From assembly GCF_015163665.1 (NCBI RefSeq), contig NZ_JADEUG010000013.1, positions 35,452 to 99,451 on the forward strand: 64,000 bases of DNA, read 5' to 3'. The notes beneath the pieces are model-generated. The model was not told the DNA's origin. It did not search any database and saw nothing but the letters and a program-made list of their open reading frames with translations. Each line of letters starts with the position of its first letter. The stretch's first letter is position 1. A program made the position numbers and the translations under genes. This DNA comes from Xenorhabdus sp. BG5 (GTDB taxonomy: Bacteria > Pseudomonadota > Gammaproteobacteria > Enterobacterales > Enterobacteriaceae). Positions 41,001 to 48,067 of the stretch are shown here, piece by piece.

Positions 41001-41463
41001 ACTCTGACCACTTTCTACCATCCTGAATAGGAATGATGTAATTTAATGGTGAGGGTAAAACCCGCTGTTGTCCATCTAAGGATAAAGTCGCCCTTAACAT
41101 AGGGTGATATTCAATGATTTTGTTTAATGCGTTATTTAATAAATTGATATCTAATGAATTAACATCTAATTCAGTATATAGGCAACTGGTTAATCCTCCT
41201 AGTTCCAGCCCGGGATTACGCCCAATTAAATAGGCATATTGAATATCTGTTAATGGAAAATTTTCTGTCTCAATCGTATTTTCTTGTAGGGTTACAGGGG
41301 TGATAATATTTATTAATGGTAATCTGTTTTGAAGTATCCCATTAACCTGCTCTTTCAATTTTGATAGCTCTACTTCTAATGTTTTATTTTCTGGTTTATA
41401 TAATTCAGGGGGGTTAGAGATTTCTAATCCGGATTCTTGTAATGCCTGGAGAAAATTTTGCAT
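38044..41463 (-). CDS. NRPS Cy-A-T, cysteine-specific, dithiolopyrrolone synthetase (HlmE-like)
   Basis: 1139 residues with three domains. The heterocyclisation domain (about 68-500) has FPLTDIQYAYLIGR and the Cy motif D200-x4-D205-x2-S208 instead of HHxxxDG. The adenylation domain (about 525-1010) has IFTSGSTGEPKGVM, YRTGDLGRY and NGYRIELGEIE. Aligned by hand, its specificity residues read D-L-Y-N-L-S-L-I-W, the cysteine code. The carrier domain has Ser1086 in DIGGDSLHAV. There is no thioesterase domain. A Cy-A(Cys)-T protein with this set of partners is the core of holomycin, thiolutin and xenorhabdin synthesis: it joins two cysteines and cyclises them. Confidence 0.93.
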   Translation of the reverse strand: MQNFLQALQESGLEISNPPELYKPENKTLEVELSKLKEQVNGILQNRLPLINIITPVTLQENTIETENFPLTDIQYAYLIGRNPGLELGGLTSCLYTELDVNSLDINLLNNALNKIIEYHPMLRATLSLDGQQRVLPSPLNYIIPIQDGRKWSESEKDNRLEKLRQEMETQLLPVDKTPTFDIRATILNDDITRLHIYFDLMFVDIHSVHLVLRDWWQVYQGHELPALPDNINFPSYIKLERYLQGQPQGLRDKTYWEQQLEHLPQPPELPLKNAPEIISPPVFKRYSRTISSETLFALRKKAELRKLTLETVLLGMYTEVLRQWSKRQTFTLTVTQFGRRPYFDSIENVVGNFLQPMLLGIGGTGEESLNDRLVQIQTDLMMNRWHSSYNGVQVLRELTRRSHGNRAATAPVVFSNTLTANLDNVVTDIGWTEAAQVYSSNQTPQVWLENQIVRVDDRVQINWNTVNELFPDGMVEAMLDAYIALITTYAEDDSIWDQNVPLVKLPASDLVERTKANATDTEFDLKLLHEMVLQAAGKFPNAIALIQGEKQVTYAEMANRAYAIAQQLRTSVPIHPNDIVAVSLPQSPELVIGLLGVLMSGAAYVAIDPQLPAERRMSLLNRCSAKGIITDSTVFAHDEFTDLLRINLDECSMHQAMDTEKMATAHWSAMPSMQGLDDLAYVIFTSGSTGEPKGVMASHRNAANTVLDINHKFQVTEKDVVLSVAPAGFDLSVYDYFGLLGAGGKVIFSMPETANDPKSWLDMLIKHQITIWNSVPAPVKILVDRNGSTLSATQLRLILMSGDWIPVDLPERIRESLPNTAIISLGGATEGSIWSIHYPIEKIDKNWKSIPYGKPLANQTFHVLNNWLLPCPKWVTGELYIGGDGVTQGYLGDTEKTALRFITHPVTGERLYRTGDLGRYIADGLIEILGREDNQVKINGYRIELGEIEACLLTHDNASHVVIDAPVHAKTGQRHIVSYVVPETPETLDNPAYFQDQLREIARKTLPSYMVPSYYLLLPHMPLTSNGKIDRKALPVPWSDSEEHADAPVAPANEIEAKILKLWQAQLQHDDFDVTDGFFDIGGDSLHAVGLLSALRQEFNITPVGEQDIIEGLFMNSNIQSFSRIIETIVQSQAVNEL

Positions 41464-42196
41464 GCATTATCCCTTGTATTTGATTGATAAGTTAATTTAT
41501 ATTTTTTGAGGTTATTTTTTATCTTTGAAATAAAATAGTGTTGGGAATACGGTTGAATTTCTTAACAAATAATCTTTTTACAGTTCACCAATTTATTTTG
41601 GTGAAAATAAACATCATTTATTATCAGATTAATATATTGATTCATGAGTTTAAAATAAAAGCAGTGCATATTCAGACGCCTCATTAATCTTAGTAAGGTG
41701 TTTAGTTTTATTTGTTGGTTTGCTTTTATGCAAAAATAACATGTTTATAACTAAATGTAATATCAAATAATAATATTTTATTAACGATTATTGTTATCTC
41801 TTGTAGGTAAATTAATAACATTACGGATATATATCATTAAGTTATTTTTTAATTTTAAATAGTTATCATATGAAATCATAGTGTTTATGATTGACAGATA
41901 CTGCATTGGTTTTTTCTCTGGTTAAACTTATCAATCTGAATTTATGTAATTGATTTTTTGATTATTATGTTTGTCTGACTCTAATTGGATAAATTTTGTG
42001 TGATTTATTTTAAGGGTTTTAATAACTGACCGTTATTAATTGATAGCCTGTGCCTATCTTGCTGATAGGAAAAGATCTATTGAACTAATCATAATGTTCA
42101 ATATAATAATTGAATTAAGGGTGTCGAGTATTCTCCCCCACATTTCATTGATGAGCTGCATTTTAGTAACTTAAAAATTTTTACTGAGGATTCAAT
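41464..42196. other. Long AT-rich region between the divergent NRPS and thioredoxin genes
   Basis: 733 bp without a credible ORF on either strand, rich in A and T runs. It must carry the promoter of the whole minus-strand biosynthetic operon and that of the thioredoxin gene. A small hairpin, CCTATC-TTGCT-GATAGG, lies near 42053-42070. It is unusually long for a divergent promoter region in this window. No regulator gene lies beside it. Confidence 0.6.
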
Positions 42197-42517
42197 ATGA
42201 GTACATTAATTGAATTAACCGAAGATAATTTTGATAGTGTAGTCAATACCAAAGGGATCTGTGTTGTTAGATTCTGGGCGCCATGGTGTGGGCCATGCCG
42301 TGCGGTAGCACCAACGTTTAATCAATTATCAATCGATATGAAAGATAGTGCCACTTTTGGGGAAATCAATATTGATGATGCCCATAATATCGCTATGAAA
42401 TATGGCATTCGCAGCATACCAACGACAATAGTATATAAAGATGGGCAACCTATAGATTCTCTTGTTGGCGTTGCTTCATTATCACAATTTAAGAATATGG
42501 TTTCTCAAAATTTGTAG
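42197..42517 (+). CDS. Thioredoxin, divergent from the NRPS operon
   Basis: 106 residues, a complete thioredoxin fold. The active site is WCGPC (Cys31, Cys34) in RFWAPWCGPCRA, the cis-proline is in GIRSIPTTIVYKDG, and the C-terminal helix is present. RBS GAGGA lies 6 nt ahead of the ATG. It is not the housekeeping trxA locus, which lies next to rho. It sits alone, facing away from the NRPS gene. Holomycin clusters encode a thioredoxin-reductase-like dithiol oxidase (HlmI); that gene is absent here, so a role in handling the ene-dithiol or in disulfide redox protection is plausible but inferred. Confidence 0.88.
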   Translation: MSTLIELTEDNFDSVVNTKGICVVRFWAPWCGPCRAVAPTFNQLSIDMKDSATFGEINIDDAHNIAMKYGIRSIPTTIVYKDGQPIDSLVGVASLSQFKNMVSQNL

Positions 42518-42597
42518 TTCAGGTTGAGTTAAATTTGAGGGTTTGAGGAGCCTGCCTTACCTAACAGTCCAAACCAATATCATCATTTGCTTAATTA

Positions 42598-43555
42598 ACC
42601 CGAATTCCGTTTAAGCCATTGCTGAAATATTTTCTTCTGAGTAGAAAATTTTCAGTGATGGCTTTTTCTCTTTAAGGCAGTAAGCAATCAATCCACTTAA
42701 AACAGTCAACAAAAACCCGGTTATACTTCGGTGACGGGAATGCTCTATTTGAGAAAGCGTTTTTAATTGCCCATTAATCGTTTCAATAATAAAACGCTTT
42801 TTAAGCATAATCTTATCCCACTCATCCAGTACAAGGGCTTTCATGTTACGGCGCTTTTTCGTGATAAAGGTGAGATCCATTTTGGCTAAATCATCCGCCA
42901 ATTCCTGACTCAGATAGCCTTTATCGCCATAAAGAGAACCCGTTAGATCTTTTGATAATTCACGAGCAGGCTCCCGATCACTCACATTACCGGGAGTCAC
43001 TTTAAGGGCTAAAATTTCGCCCAGATGGTTAACAACCAAGTGTAATTTGAAACCATAGCCCCCCATCGAGGTTTTTCCGCGTTGCGCGATGCTCTGGAAG
43101 ACCTTATGGCGAGGAATACGGATGTTGTGGCAAACGCGCAAACTCGCAAACTCGTTGAATCGATAAAAGCAATACCTGTTGGTTTTCCTTTTAATTGAGT
43201 CAGATAACTCGATAATGGGACTAAAACGGAAGGGGCAACGCTGATAAAACGGGGATAACTGAGCAACGTGGGGAAGTCGCGGTGGTGGTATTGCCAAATA
43301 TGCGCCAGATAAAAGTTTTTAAAATCACGGTAATGTGACTGCTGAAAGAGGATCAAAATCGTCATGATTTCACTGGGAGACATATGGCCTTGCCTACGGC
43401 GCAGGCGGTATCCGTTATCGAGGCAAAACTGCTCCCATTGAGGGATGAAAAGACGATAAAAATCGTCGATATCGCAGAAAATTTCAACTAATTTGTTCAT
43501 GGCCTGTTCCTTCCCGGAACAGGCCTCACGTCAATTTCTTATCCAGAATTCGGGT
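42598..43555 (-). mobile_element. IS982-family insertion sequence (inactive copy)
   Basis: About 958 bp bounded by inverted repeats: left ACCCGAATTCCGTTTAAG (42598-42615) and, reading inward from the right end at 43555, ACCCGAATTCTGGATAAG. The first ten bases are identical. One transposase gene fills the element. No clear target-site duplication was found next to the ends. It lies between the thioredoxin gene and the DUF2938 gene, near the right part of the insertion between satP and mog. Confidence 0.85.
42611..43500 (-). pseudogene. IS982-type transposase, frameshifted by an 8-bp tandem duplication
   Basis: The transposase is split into two overlapping frames: residues MNKLVEIFCDIDDFYRLFIP to AFIDSTSLRVC in one, and CHNIRIPRHKVFQSIAQRGK to the end in the other. 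On the plus strand GCAAACTC occurs twice in tandem (43138-43145 and 43146-43153) at the break. Removing one copy joins the frames as ...DSTSLRVCHNIRIP... and leaves 882 bp, exactly 294 codons, the size of an IS982 transposase. The DDE pattern includes the first Asp in FIDS. The frameshift should inactivate it. Confidence 0.9.
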
Positions 43556-43726
43556 TATGCGTAAGCAGTCTAAAACTTACGATGAATTCCATACCTGATG
43601 AAACAGCAAAAAACGGTGGATAAGATTCAAATTGGATAATAATAAGAAAAAATAAATGAAAGTAAAAATGTATATTCCGTCGATAAAAATAATACAAATT
43701 TATCGACGGTTATTTAAAAAATGAAA

Positions 43727-44224
43727 TCAAGAAAATAATGTTAATAATAACGCGGCTAAATACAGGCCAATACCATAAGAAGTATGCGCCATTAAACTTC
43801 TCAGCCTTAGTGTATTAGGTGCAGGAGTCTTAGATGCAGCCATCCCCATTCCCATACCAGGTTGCATAACGAAGAAAGGGGCAACTAAGGTAACGATACC
43901 GATAATTAAAGCTGGCAGAAAAGTTGGGTTTTTTGCCCAATCTAAACCATAAATGAATAGCAGGAGGCCGGCAAAAATGATGCCAATCAAATAGTGAGCA
44001 AACCAACCAATTCCGGTTTCACCTTTCACCGGTTCAGCCTGTAGAATGCTTGTATGGGTCAATCTCCCTTTGGGAATATGGCCAATCCAGCGTCCTACCA
44101 TGCTATAGTTCAGTGAAGGAATGCCGAAACACCGTTTTATGAAAACCGCCCAAAGATCCATAACAACTGTTGCACCAGCGCCAATCAGTACAGAATAAAC
44201 AATAAACTCCAATCCTTCATTCAT
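43727..44224 (-). CDS. DUF2938 integral membrane protein
   Basis: 165 residues with four predicted membrane segments (about 7-27, 72-92, 100-121, 143-163). The N-terminal half GAGATVVMDLWAVFIKRCFG, the W-I-G-H-x-P-x-G motif and the glycine/methionine-rich MQPGMGMGMAASKTP loop fit DUF2938. The function is unknown; relatives often lie beside ArsR-rhodanese regulators, as here, which suggests a role linked to sulfur or metal stress. It is divergent from the regulator, with an operator-like palindrome between the two. Confidence 0.75.
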   Translation of the reverse strand: MNEGLEFIVYSVLIGAGATVVMDLWAVFIKRCFGIPSLNYSMVGRWIGHIPKGRLTHTSILQAEPVKGETGIGWFAHYLIGIIFAGLLLFIYGLDWAKNPTFLPALIIGIVTLVAPFFVMQPGMGMGMAASKTPAPNTLRLRSLMAHTSYGIGLYLAALLLTLFS

Positions 44225-44308
44225 TTGTTGCGATCCTCCAAATTGTGGCTATCTATTAATGGTCAATCAATCAGCGAGCACTCGAAATGGCATAGAAACT
44301 CTGATACC

Positions 44309-44338
44309 ATTACATTCAATTTATGCATTGAGTGTAAT
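44309..44338 (+). promoter_or_regulatory. ArsR-type operator palindrome
   Basis: Inverted repeat ATTACATTCAAT (44309-44320) - TTATGC - ATTGAGTGTAAT (44327-44338): 12-bp arms with one mismatch. It lies 21 bp ahead of the chosen start of the ArsR-rhodanese gene and in the divergent region with the DUF2938 gene. The geometry fits an ArsR/SmtB dimer site, so autoregulation is inferred. Confidence 0.7.
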
Positions 44339-44359
44339 AATGGTGGAAGTGTAAAGTCA

Positions 44360-45001
44360 ATGTTTGATAAACAACTTATTGTCGAGATTGCGGAAATTGC
44401 TAAGGTACTAGGAAATCTTCATCGGTTGGTACTGCTTGAATGTTTGGTTAACACTGAACACTCCGTGGAAAAGCTATCAGAGCTTTCCGGTTTGTCAATT
44501 GCTAATACTTCTCAGCATCTTCAGCAACTCAAACGTGCAGGGTTACTTCAGTCCCGTAAATCAGGCAAACATGTGCTTTATCGTCAGAGCGAAGGGCCCA
44601 TTATGGAAGTTATTTCGATACTCCAGCAATATGCCGAATTTAACCGCGAAGAAATGCGCAGATTGATTGATGATTCAAACAATCAGGAAATAATTTCATG
44701 GGATGAGTTGTTGGACCGAATTAAGGAAAACAGCACGATATTACTGGATGTCAGACCAAAAGAAGAGTTTGAACGAGGTCACTTACCTGATGCCATTAAT
44801 ATTCCTGTTGATGAGCTGGAGAACAGACTGGATGAATTGGCAACTCATCAGAAATTGATCGCCTATTGCCGTGGCCCTTATTGCGTACTTTCTGCCAATG
44901 CCCTCGCATTGCTTCGTGCTAAGGGAATTCAAGCTCGTCGGTTTAAAAAAGGATTTTCGGGTTGGAAAGAGGCCGGAATGCGAATCGAAACGAAGTCTTG
45001 A
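44360..45001 (+). CDS. ArsR-family regulator fused to a rhodanese domain
   Basis: 213 residues from the ATG at 44360. An open frame reaches back to 44225, but those 45 residues are not ArsR-like and would overlap the operator. Residues 10-95 are a winged helix (SVEKLSELSGLSIANTSQHLQQLKRAGLL). Residues 112-208 are a rhodanese domain with active-site Cys170 and a second Cys175 in YCRGPYC. The classic arsenite box ELCVCDL is missing; Cys28 (LLECL) is the only cysteine in the DNA-binding part. Fusions of this kind are thought to sense reactive sulfur or sulfide. It is divergent from the DUF2938 gene. Confidence 0.85.
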   Translation: MFDKQLIVEIAEIAKVLGNLHRLVLLECLVNTEHSVEKLSELSGLSIANTSQHLQQLKRAGLLQSRKSGKHVLYRQSEGPIMEVISILQQYAEFNREEMRRLIDDSNNQEIISWDELLDRIKENSTILLDVRPKEEFERGHLPDAINIPVDELENRLDELATHQKLIAYCRGPYCVLSANALALLRAKGIQARRFKKGFSGWKEAGMRIETKS

Positions 45002-45223
45002 TTTTTAAAGCACAGGCAGTACTCCATTTTTAGGGGTAATGGCTTCTTAAAAGGCTTGCTTGCCGTTACTATTGTATTTCATTGGCTAACACCTGGCAGC
45101 AGTACTTATCGTATCGGGTATGCAGCCAGTGACTCGCTGTTTTATTTTTTCCTTTATTACTTGGCTATATTTTATTGGTATAAGCAGGTGATTGAAACCA
45201 ATGGCCGTAGTTTGGGTGAATAA
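45002..45223 (+). pseudogene. Remnant of a small membrane-protein gene
   Basis: In frame with the preceding stop codon, 73 codons are open up to TAA at 45221-45223. They encode two hydrophobic segments (GLLAVTIVFHWLTPG and DSLFYFFLYYLAIFYWY) and a polar tail ending ETNGRSLGE. No good start codon or RBS is present at the left end. It looks like the C-terminal part of an integral membrane protein whose front has been lost. The family was not recognised. Confidence 0.5.
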
Positions 45224-45301
45224 TTCTATTTTTTATCCATAAGGTTCTGGTCTGTTCAGAACCTTTATGGTATTCAATGACTAATAGCAACATGTGGACT
45301 T

Positions 45302-45877
45302 TTAACGACGTGCACTTTTCGGCCTGAACGCGGCGACAACGTTTTCATCCGTTTCCACATAAGGACCATCCAGCAGTTGGATGCAATAGGGAACACTGGC
45401 AAAAATTCCCGCTACCAACACCTTACCATTTTCATCTTTTAATCCTTCTAGTGTTTCTGCGATGGCTTTCGGTTGTCCGGGAAGGTTGAGAATCAGCGCT
45501 TGATTGCGGATCACGCCGACTTGTCGGGACAGGATTGCTGTTGGCACAAATTGAAGGCTGATTTGACGCATCTGTTCCCCAAATCCTGGCATTTCACGAT
45601 CAGCAATTGCCAGCGTTGCATCTGGCGTGACATCGCGACGAGCAGGCCCTGTTCCTCCAGTGGTGAGTACCAAATGGCATCCCAGTTCATCGACCAATTC
45701 ACACAATGTTTGTTCAATCAGGATTTGCTCATCAGGGATCAGGCGGGTTTCTACGCTAAAAGGTGTGGTAATCGCTTTTTCCAGCCATGTTTCCAGTGCG
45801 GGCAGCCCTTTATCCTGATAAACACCGTTTGAAGCACGATCAGAAACAGACACGAGGCCAATGCGCAATACATTCAT
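45302..45877 (-). CDS. mog: Molybdopterin adenylyltransferase
   Basis: 191 residues, the length of MogA. The family motif LVLTTGGTGPARRDVTPDAT is near residue 68, GFGEQMR near 99, and ILNLPGQPKAIAETL near 129. It adenylates molybdopterin before molybdenum insertion in cofactor synthesis. In E. coli it stands between satP and talB. Here talB still flanks it, but satP is separated by the 18.7-kb insertion. Confidence 0.94.
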   Translation of the reverse strand: MNVLRIGLVSVSDRASNGVYQDKGLPALETWLEKAITTPFSVETRLIPDEQILIEQTLCELVDELGCHLVLTTGGTGPARRDVTPDATLAIADREMPGFGEQMRQISLQFVPTAILSRQVGVIRNQALILNLPGQPKAIAETLEGLKDENGKVLVAGIFASVPYCIQLLDGPYVETDENVVAAFRPKSARR

Positions 45878-45944
45878 ACAAACCTCAATTAATTATAATA
45901 ATAGGAAAATAATAAAATTTGTTGGCTGCAACTTGAAGTAAACA

Positions 45945-45969
45945 AAAGGCGACCTATTACGTCGCCTTT
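45945..45969 (-). terminator. Intrinsic terminator of talB
   Basis: Stem AAAGGCGAC (45945-45953) / GTCGCCTTT (45961-45969) with a 7-nt loop, directly after the talB stop on the minus strand and followed there by TTGTTTAC. Just beyond it the stretch CTGCAACTTGAAGT resembles half of a dispersed palindromic repeat (compare 47917-48013). Confidence 0.8.
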
Positions 45970-45999
45970 ATGCAAGAAAAAATAGCGTATCGCTTGAGA

Positions 46000-46953
46000 T
46001 TACAGCAAATCAGCGATCATACCTTCAAGTTTGCCTTGATCTACTGCAAACTTGCGGATACCTTCTGCCAGTTTTTCGGTTGCCATTGCATCCTGGTGGT
46101 GGTTCCAGTAGAACTCAGCTTCAGTCATTGGTGCTGGGCGCTCTTTGATTTCGCCTTCATAACCCAATTTACGCTCAACTTCACCCGCTGTTTCTGACAG
46201 CTCTTTCAGCAGTGCTGGAGAGATTGTCAGGCGGTCACAGCCTGCCAGTTCCAGAATTTCACCCGCGTTACGGAAACTGGCACCCATAACAACCGTGTTG
46301 TAACCGTGCTCTTTGTAGTACTGATAAATTTCAGTAACAGAAATCACGCCTGGATCTTCATGCGGTGCGAATTCTTTCTGGCCGCTATTTGCTTTGTACC
46401 AGTCAAGGATACGGCCAACAAATGGAGAAATCAGGTAGACACCCGCTTCTGCACAAGCACGTGCCTGAGCAAAGGAGAACAACAGAGTCAGGTTACAGTT
46501 GATGCCTTCTTTTTCCAGTTGCTCCGCAGCACGGATACCTTGCCAGGTGGAAGCCAGTTTGATCAGAATGCGATCGTTGCTAATACCTGCTTCGTTGTAC
46601 AGTTTGATCAGACGTTTTGCTTTCGCTACGCTCGCTTCGGTGTCATAAGACAGGCGTGCATCAACTTCAGTGGAGATACGGCCAGGGATCAGTTTCAGAA
46701 TTTCCAGACCAATGTTGACGGCCAATTTATCGCTGGCATCAATAACTTGTTGTTCACGGGAATCGCTTTGACCACGCGCCCATTCAACAGCTTCATCGAT
46801 CAGTTGGCGGTATTCTGGAATTTGAGCTGCATTCAAAATCAGGGAAGGATTGGTGGTCGCATCTTGCGGCTGATACAGTTTCATCGCCTCAATATCCCCG
46901 GTATCTGCTACTACTGTTGTCAGTTTACGCAGGGAAGTCAGTTTATCGGTCAT
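46000..46953 (-). CDS. talB: Transaldolase B
   Basis: 317 residues from the ATG at 46953 ([25 protein letters not shown]), equal to E. coli TalB. A start 26 codons upstream is open but has no homology. The family signatures DATTNPSL (near 33) and the Schiff-base lysine region [11 protein letters not shown] (Lys132) are intact. It interconverts sugars in the non-oxidative pentose phosphate pathway. It lies upstream of mog, in the conserved order, followed by its own terminator. Confidence 0.97.
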   Translation of the reverse strand: MTDKLTSLRKLTTVVADTGDIEAMKLYQPQDATTNPSLILNAAQIPEYRQLIDEAVEWARGQSDSREQQVIDASDKLAVNIGLEILKLIPGRISTEVDARLSYDTEASVAKAKRLIKLYNEAGISNDRILIKLASTWQGIRAAEQLEKEGINCNLTLLFSFAQARACAEAGVYLISPFVGRILDWYKANSGQKEFAPHEDPGVISVTEIYQYYKEHGYNTVVMGASFRNAGEILELAGCDRLTISPALLKELSETAGEVERKLGYEGEIKERPAPMTEAEFYWNHHQDAMATEKLAEGIRKFAVDQGKLEGMIADLL

Positions 46954-47123
46954 GTTTAATATCTCATCGTTATACGTAAAATCTTTGGCAACGTTGCCTC
47001 GCCATCTTGTGATAATAACATGGTCAGGCACGGCTGTAAGGTAGGAAAATTCTATTGTGAGATTCGCCTCTTTTTGTTCTTTTTTGCTAAAGTGAGGAAA
47101 ATCTGGATTATTAGGAAAAAATA

Positions 47124-47900
47124 ATGCTTATTACCATTTCACCGGCAAAAACACTCGATTATGAAAGTCCGCTCGTAACAGAAAAGTTCAGCCAACCGCT
47201 GTTATTGGAAGAGTCCCAACAACTGATCGAGATTTGCCGGATTTTAACGCCTGCGCAAATCGGCAGTTTGATGAGTATTAGTGATAAGTTGGCGGGATTG
47301 AATACTGCTCGTTTTGGTGAATGGCAGCCCCATTTCACACCAAAAAATGCCCGTCAGGCGATTTTGGCATTTAAAGGCGATGTTTATACCGGTATGCAGG
47401 CTGAAACTTTCTCTGATGATGATTTTGATTTTGCTCAAACACATTTAAGAATTCTATCTGGCTTGTATGGCGTTTTGCGTCCTCTCGACTTGATGCAACC
47501 TTATCGTTTGGAAATGGGTATTAAGTTAGAAAATCCACGTGGTAAAGATCTGTATCAGTTTTGGAGTGATTGCATCACTGAAAATTTACATGCAGCACTG
47601 GAACAGCAAGGTGATGATGTTCTGGTCAATCTGGCATCAGATGAGTATTTTAAATCAGTAAATAGCAAAAAGCTGGCAGCCAGAGTTATCAAACCTGTTT
47701 TTCTGGATGAAAAAAATGGCAAATACAAGGTCATTAGTTTCTATGCTAAAAAAGCCCGTGGCCTAATGAGCCGTTTTATTATTCAGAACCAATTGACTGA
47801 TCCCGCGCAGCTGGTGGCGTTCAATCTGGAAGGATACACTTTTGATGAATCTCTCTCCAAGAGAGATGAGTTGGTATTTAAGCGTTCTGAGCAGAATTAA
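47124..47900 (+). CDS. yaaA: Peroxide stress resistance protein YaaA
   Basis: 258 residues of the YaaA/DUF328 family. The start [16 protein letters not shown] and later [21 protein letters not shown] and [18 protein letters not shown] are hallmarks of the family. In E. coli YaaA lowers intracellular free iron during hydrogen peroxide stress and is an OxyR target. It is divergent from talB and convergent with thrC, as in E. coli (yaaJ and yaaX are absent). Confidence 0.95.
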   Translation: MLITISPAKTLDYESPLVTEKFSQPLLLEESQQLIEICRILTPAQIGSLMSISDKLAGLNTARFGEWQPHFTPKNARQAILAFKGDVYTGMQAETFSDDDFDFAQTHLRILSGLYGVLRPLDLMQPYRLEMGIKLENPRGKDLYQFWSDCITENLHAALEQQGDDVLVNLASDEYFKSVNSKKLAARVIKPVFLDEKNGKYKVISFYAKKARGLMSRFIIQNQLTDPAQLVAFNLEGYTFDESLSKRDELVFKRSEQN

Positions 47901-47916
47901 TTTAGTTTTCAATATA

Positions 47917-48013
47917 TATACCCATCTAACTTCAAGATGCGTGAGATTTCTCCCCGCGAAGCGGGGGAGAAATCAGGTTTCATAGTGTTGTAAATTGAAG
48001 TTTAATGCGTATA
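47917..48013. repeat. Dispersed palindromic (MITE-like) element
   Basis: A 97-bp element with imperfect terminal inverted repeats: TATACCCATCTAACTTCAAG at the left, and the complement of the right end reads TATACGCATTAAACTTCAAT. Inside it lies a GC-rich hairpin, GATTTCTCCCCGC (47945-47957) / GCGGGGGAGAAATC (47961-47974). Short elements with an AACTTCAAG core are frequent in Xenorhabdus and Photorhabdus genomes (general knowledge). It lies just after yaaA. Confidence 0.6.
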
Positions 48014-48026
48014 GAACTCAGCATGA

Positions 48027-48058
48027 TATCACTCCACCTATTTATCGGTGGAGTGATA
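48027..48058. terminator. Hairpin between converging yaaA and thrC
   Basis: A perfect 12-bp stem TATCACTCCACC (48027-48038) / GGTGGAGTGATA (48047-48058) with an 8-nt loop, 10 bp after the thrC stop on the minus strand. No long U-run follows, but stem strength and position between convergent genes suggest termination or 3'-end protection of the thr mRNA. Confidence 0.6.
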
Positions 48059-48067
48059 AGTGCCATG

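Noticed and set aside
42581..43565. Target-site duplication flanking the IS982 element
   Set aside because: The 6-9 bp on each side (GCTTAATT-type and ATGCGTAA-type) do not match convincingly.
44225..44359. N-terminal extension of 45 residues on the ArsR-rhodanese protein
   Set aside because: The extension is not ArsR-like and would place coding sequence over the palindromic operator; the ATG at 44360 gives the normal ArsR start.
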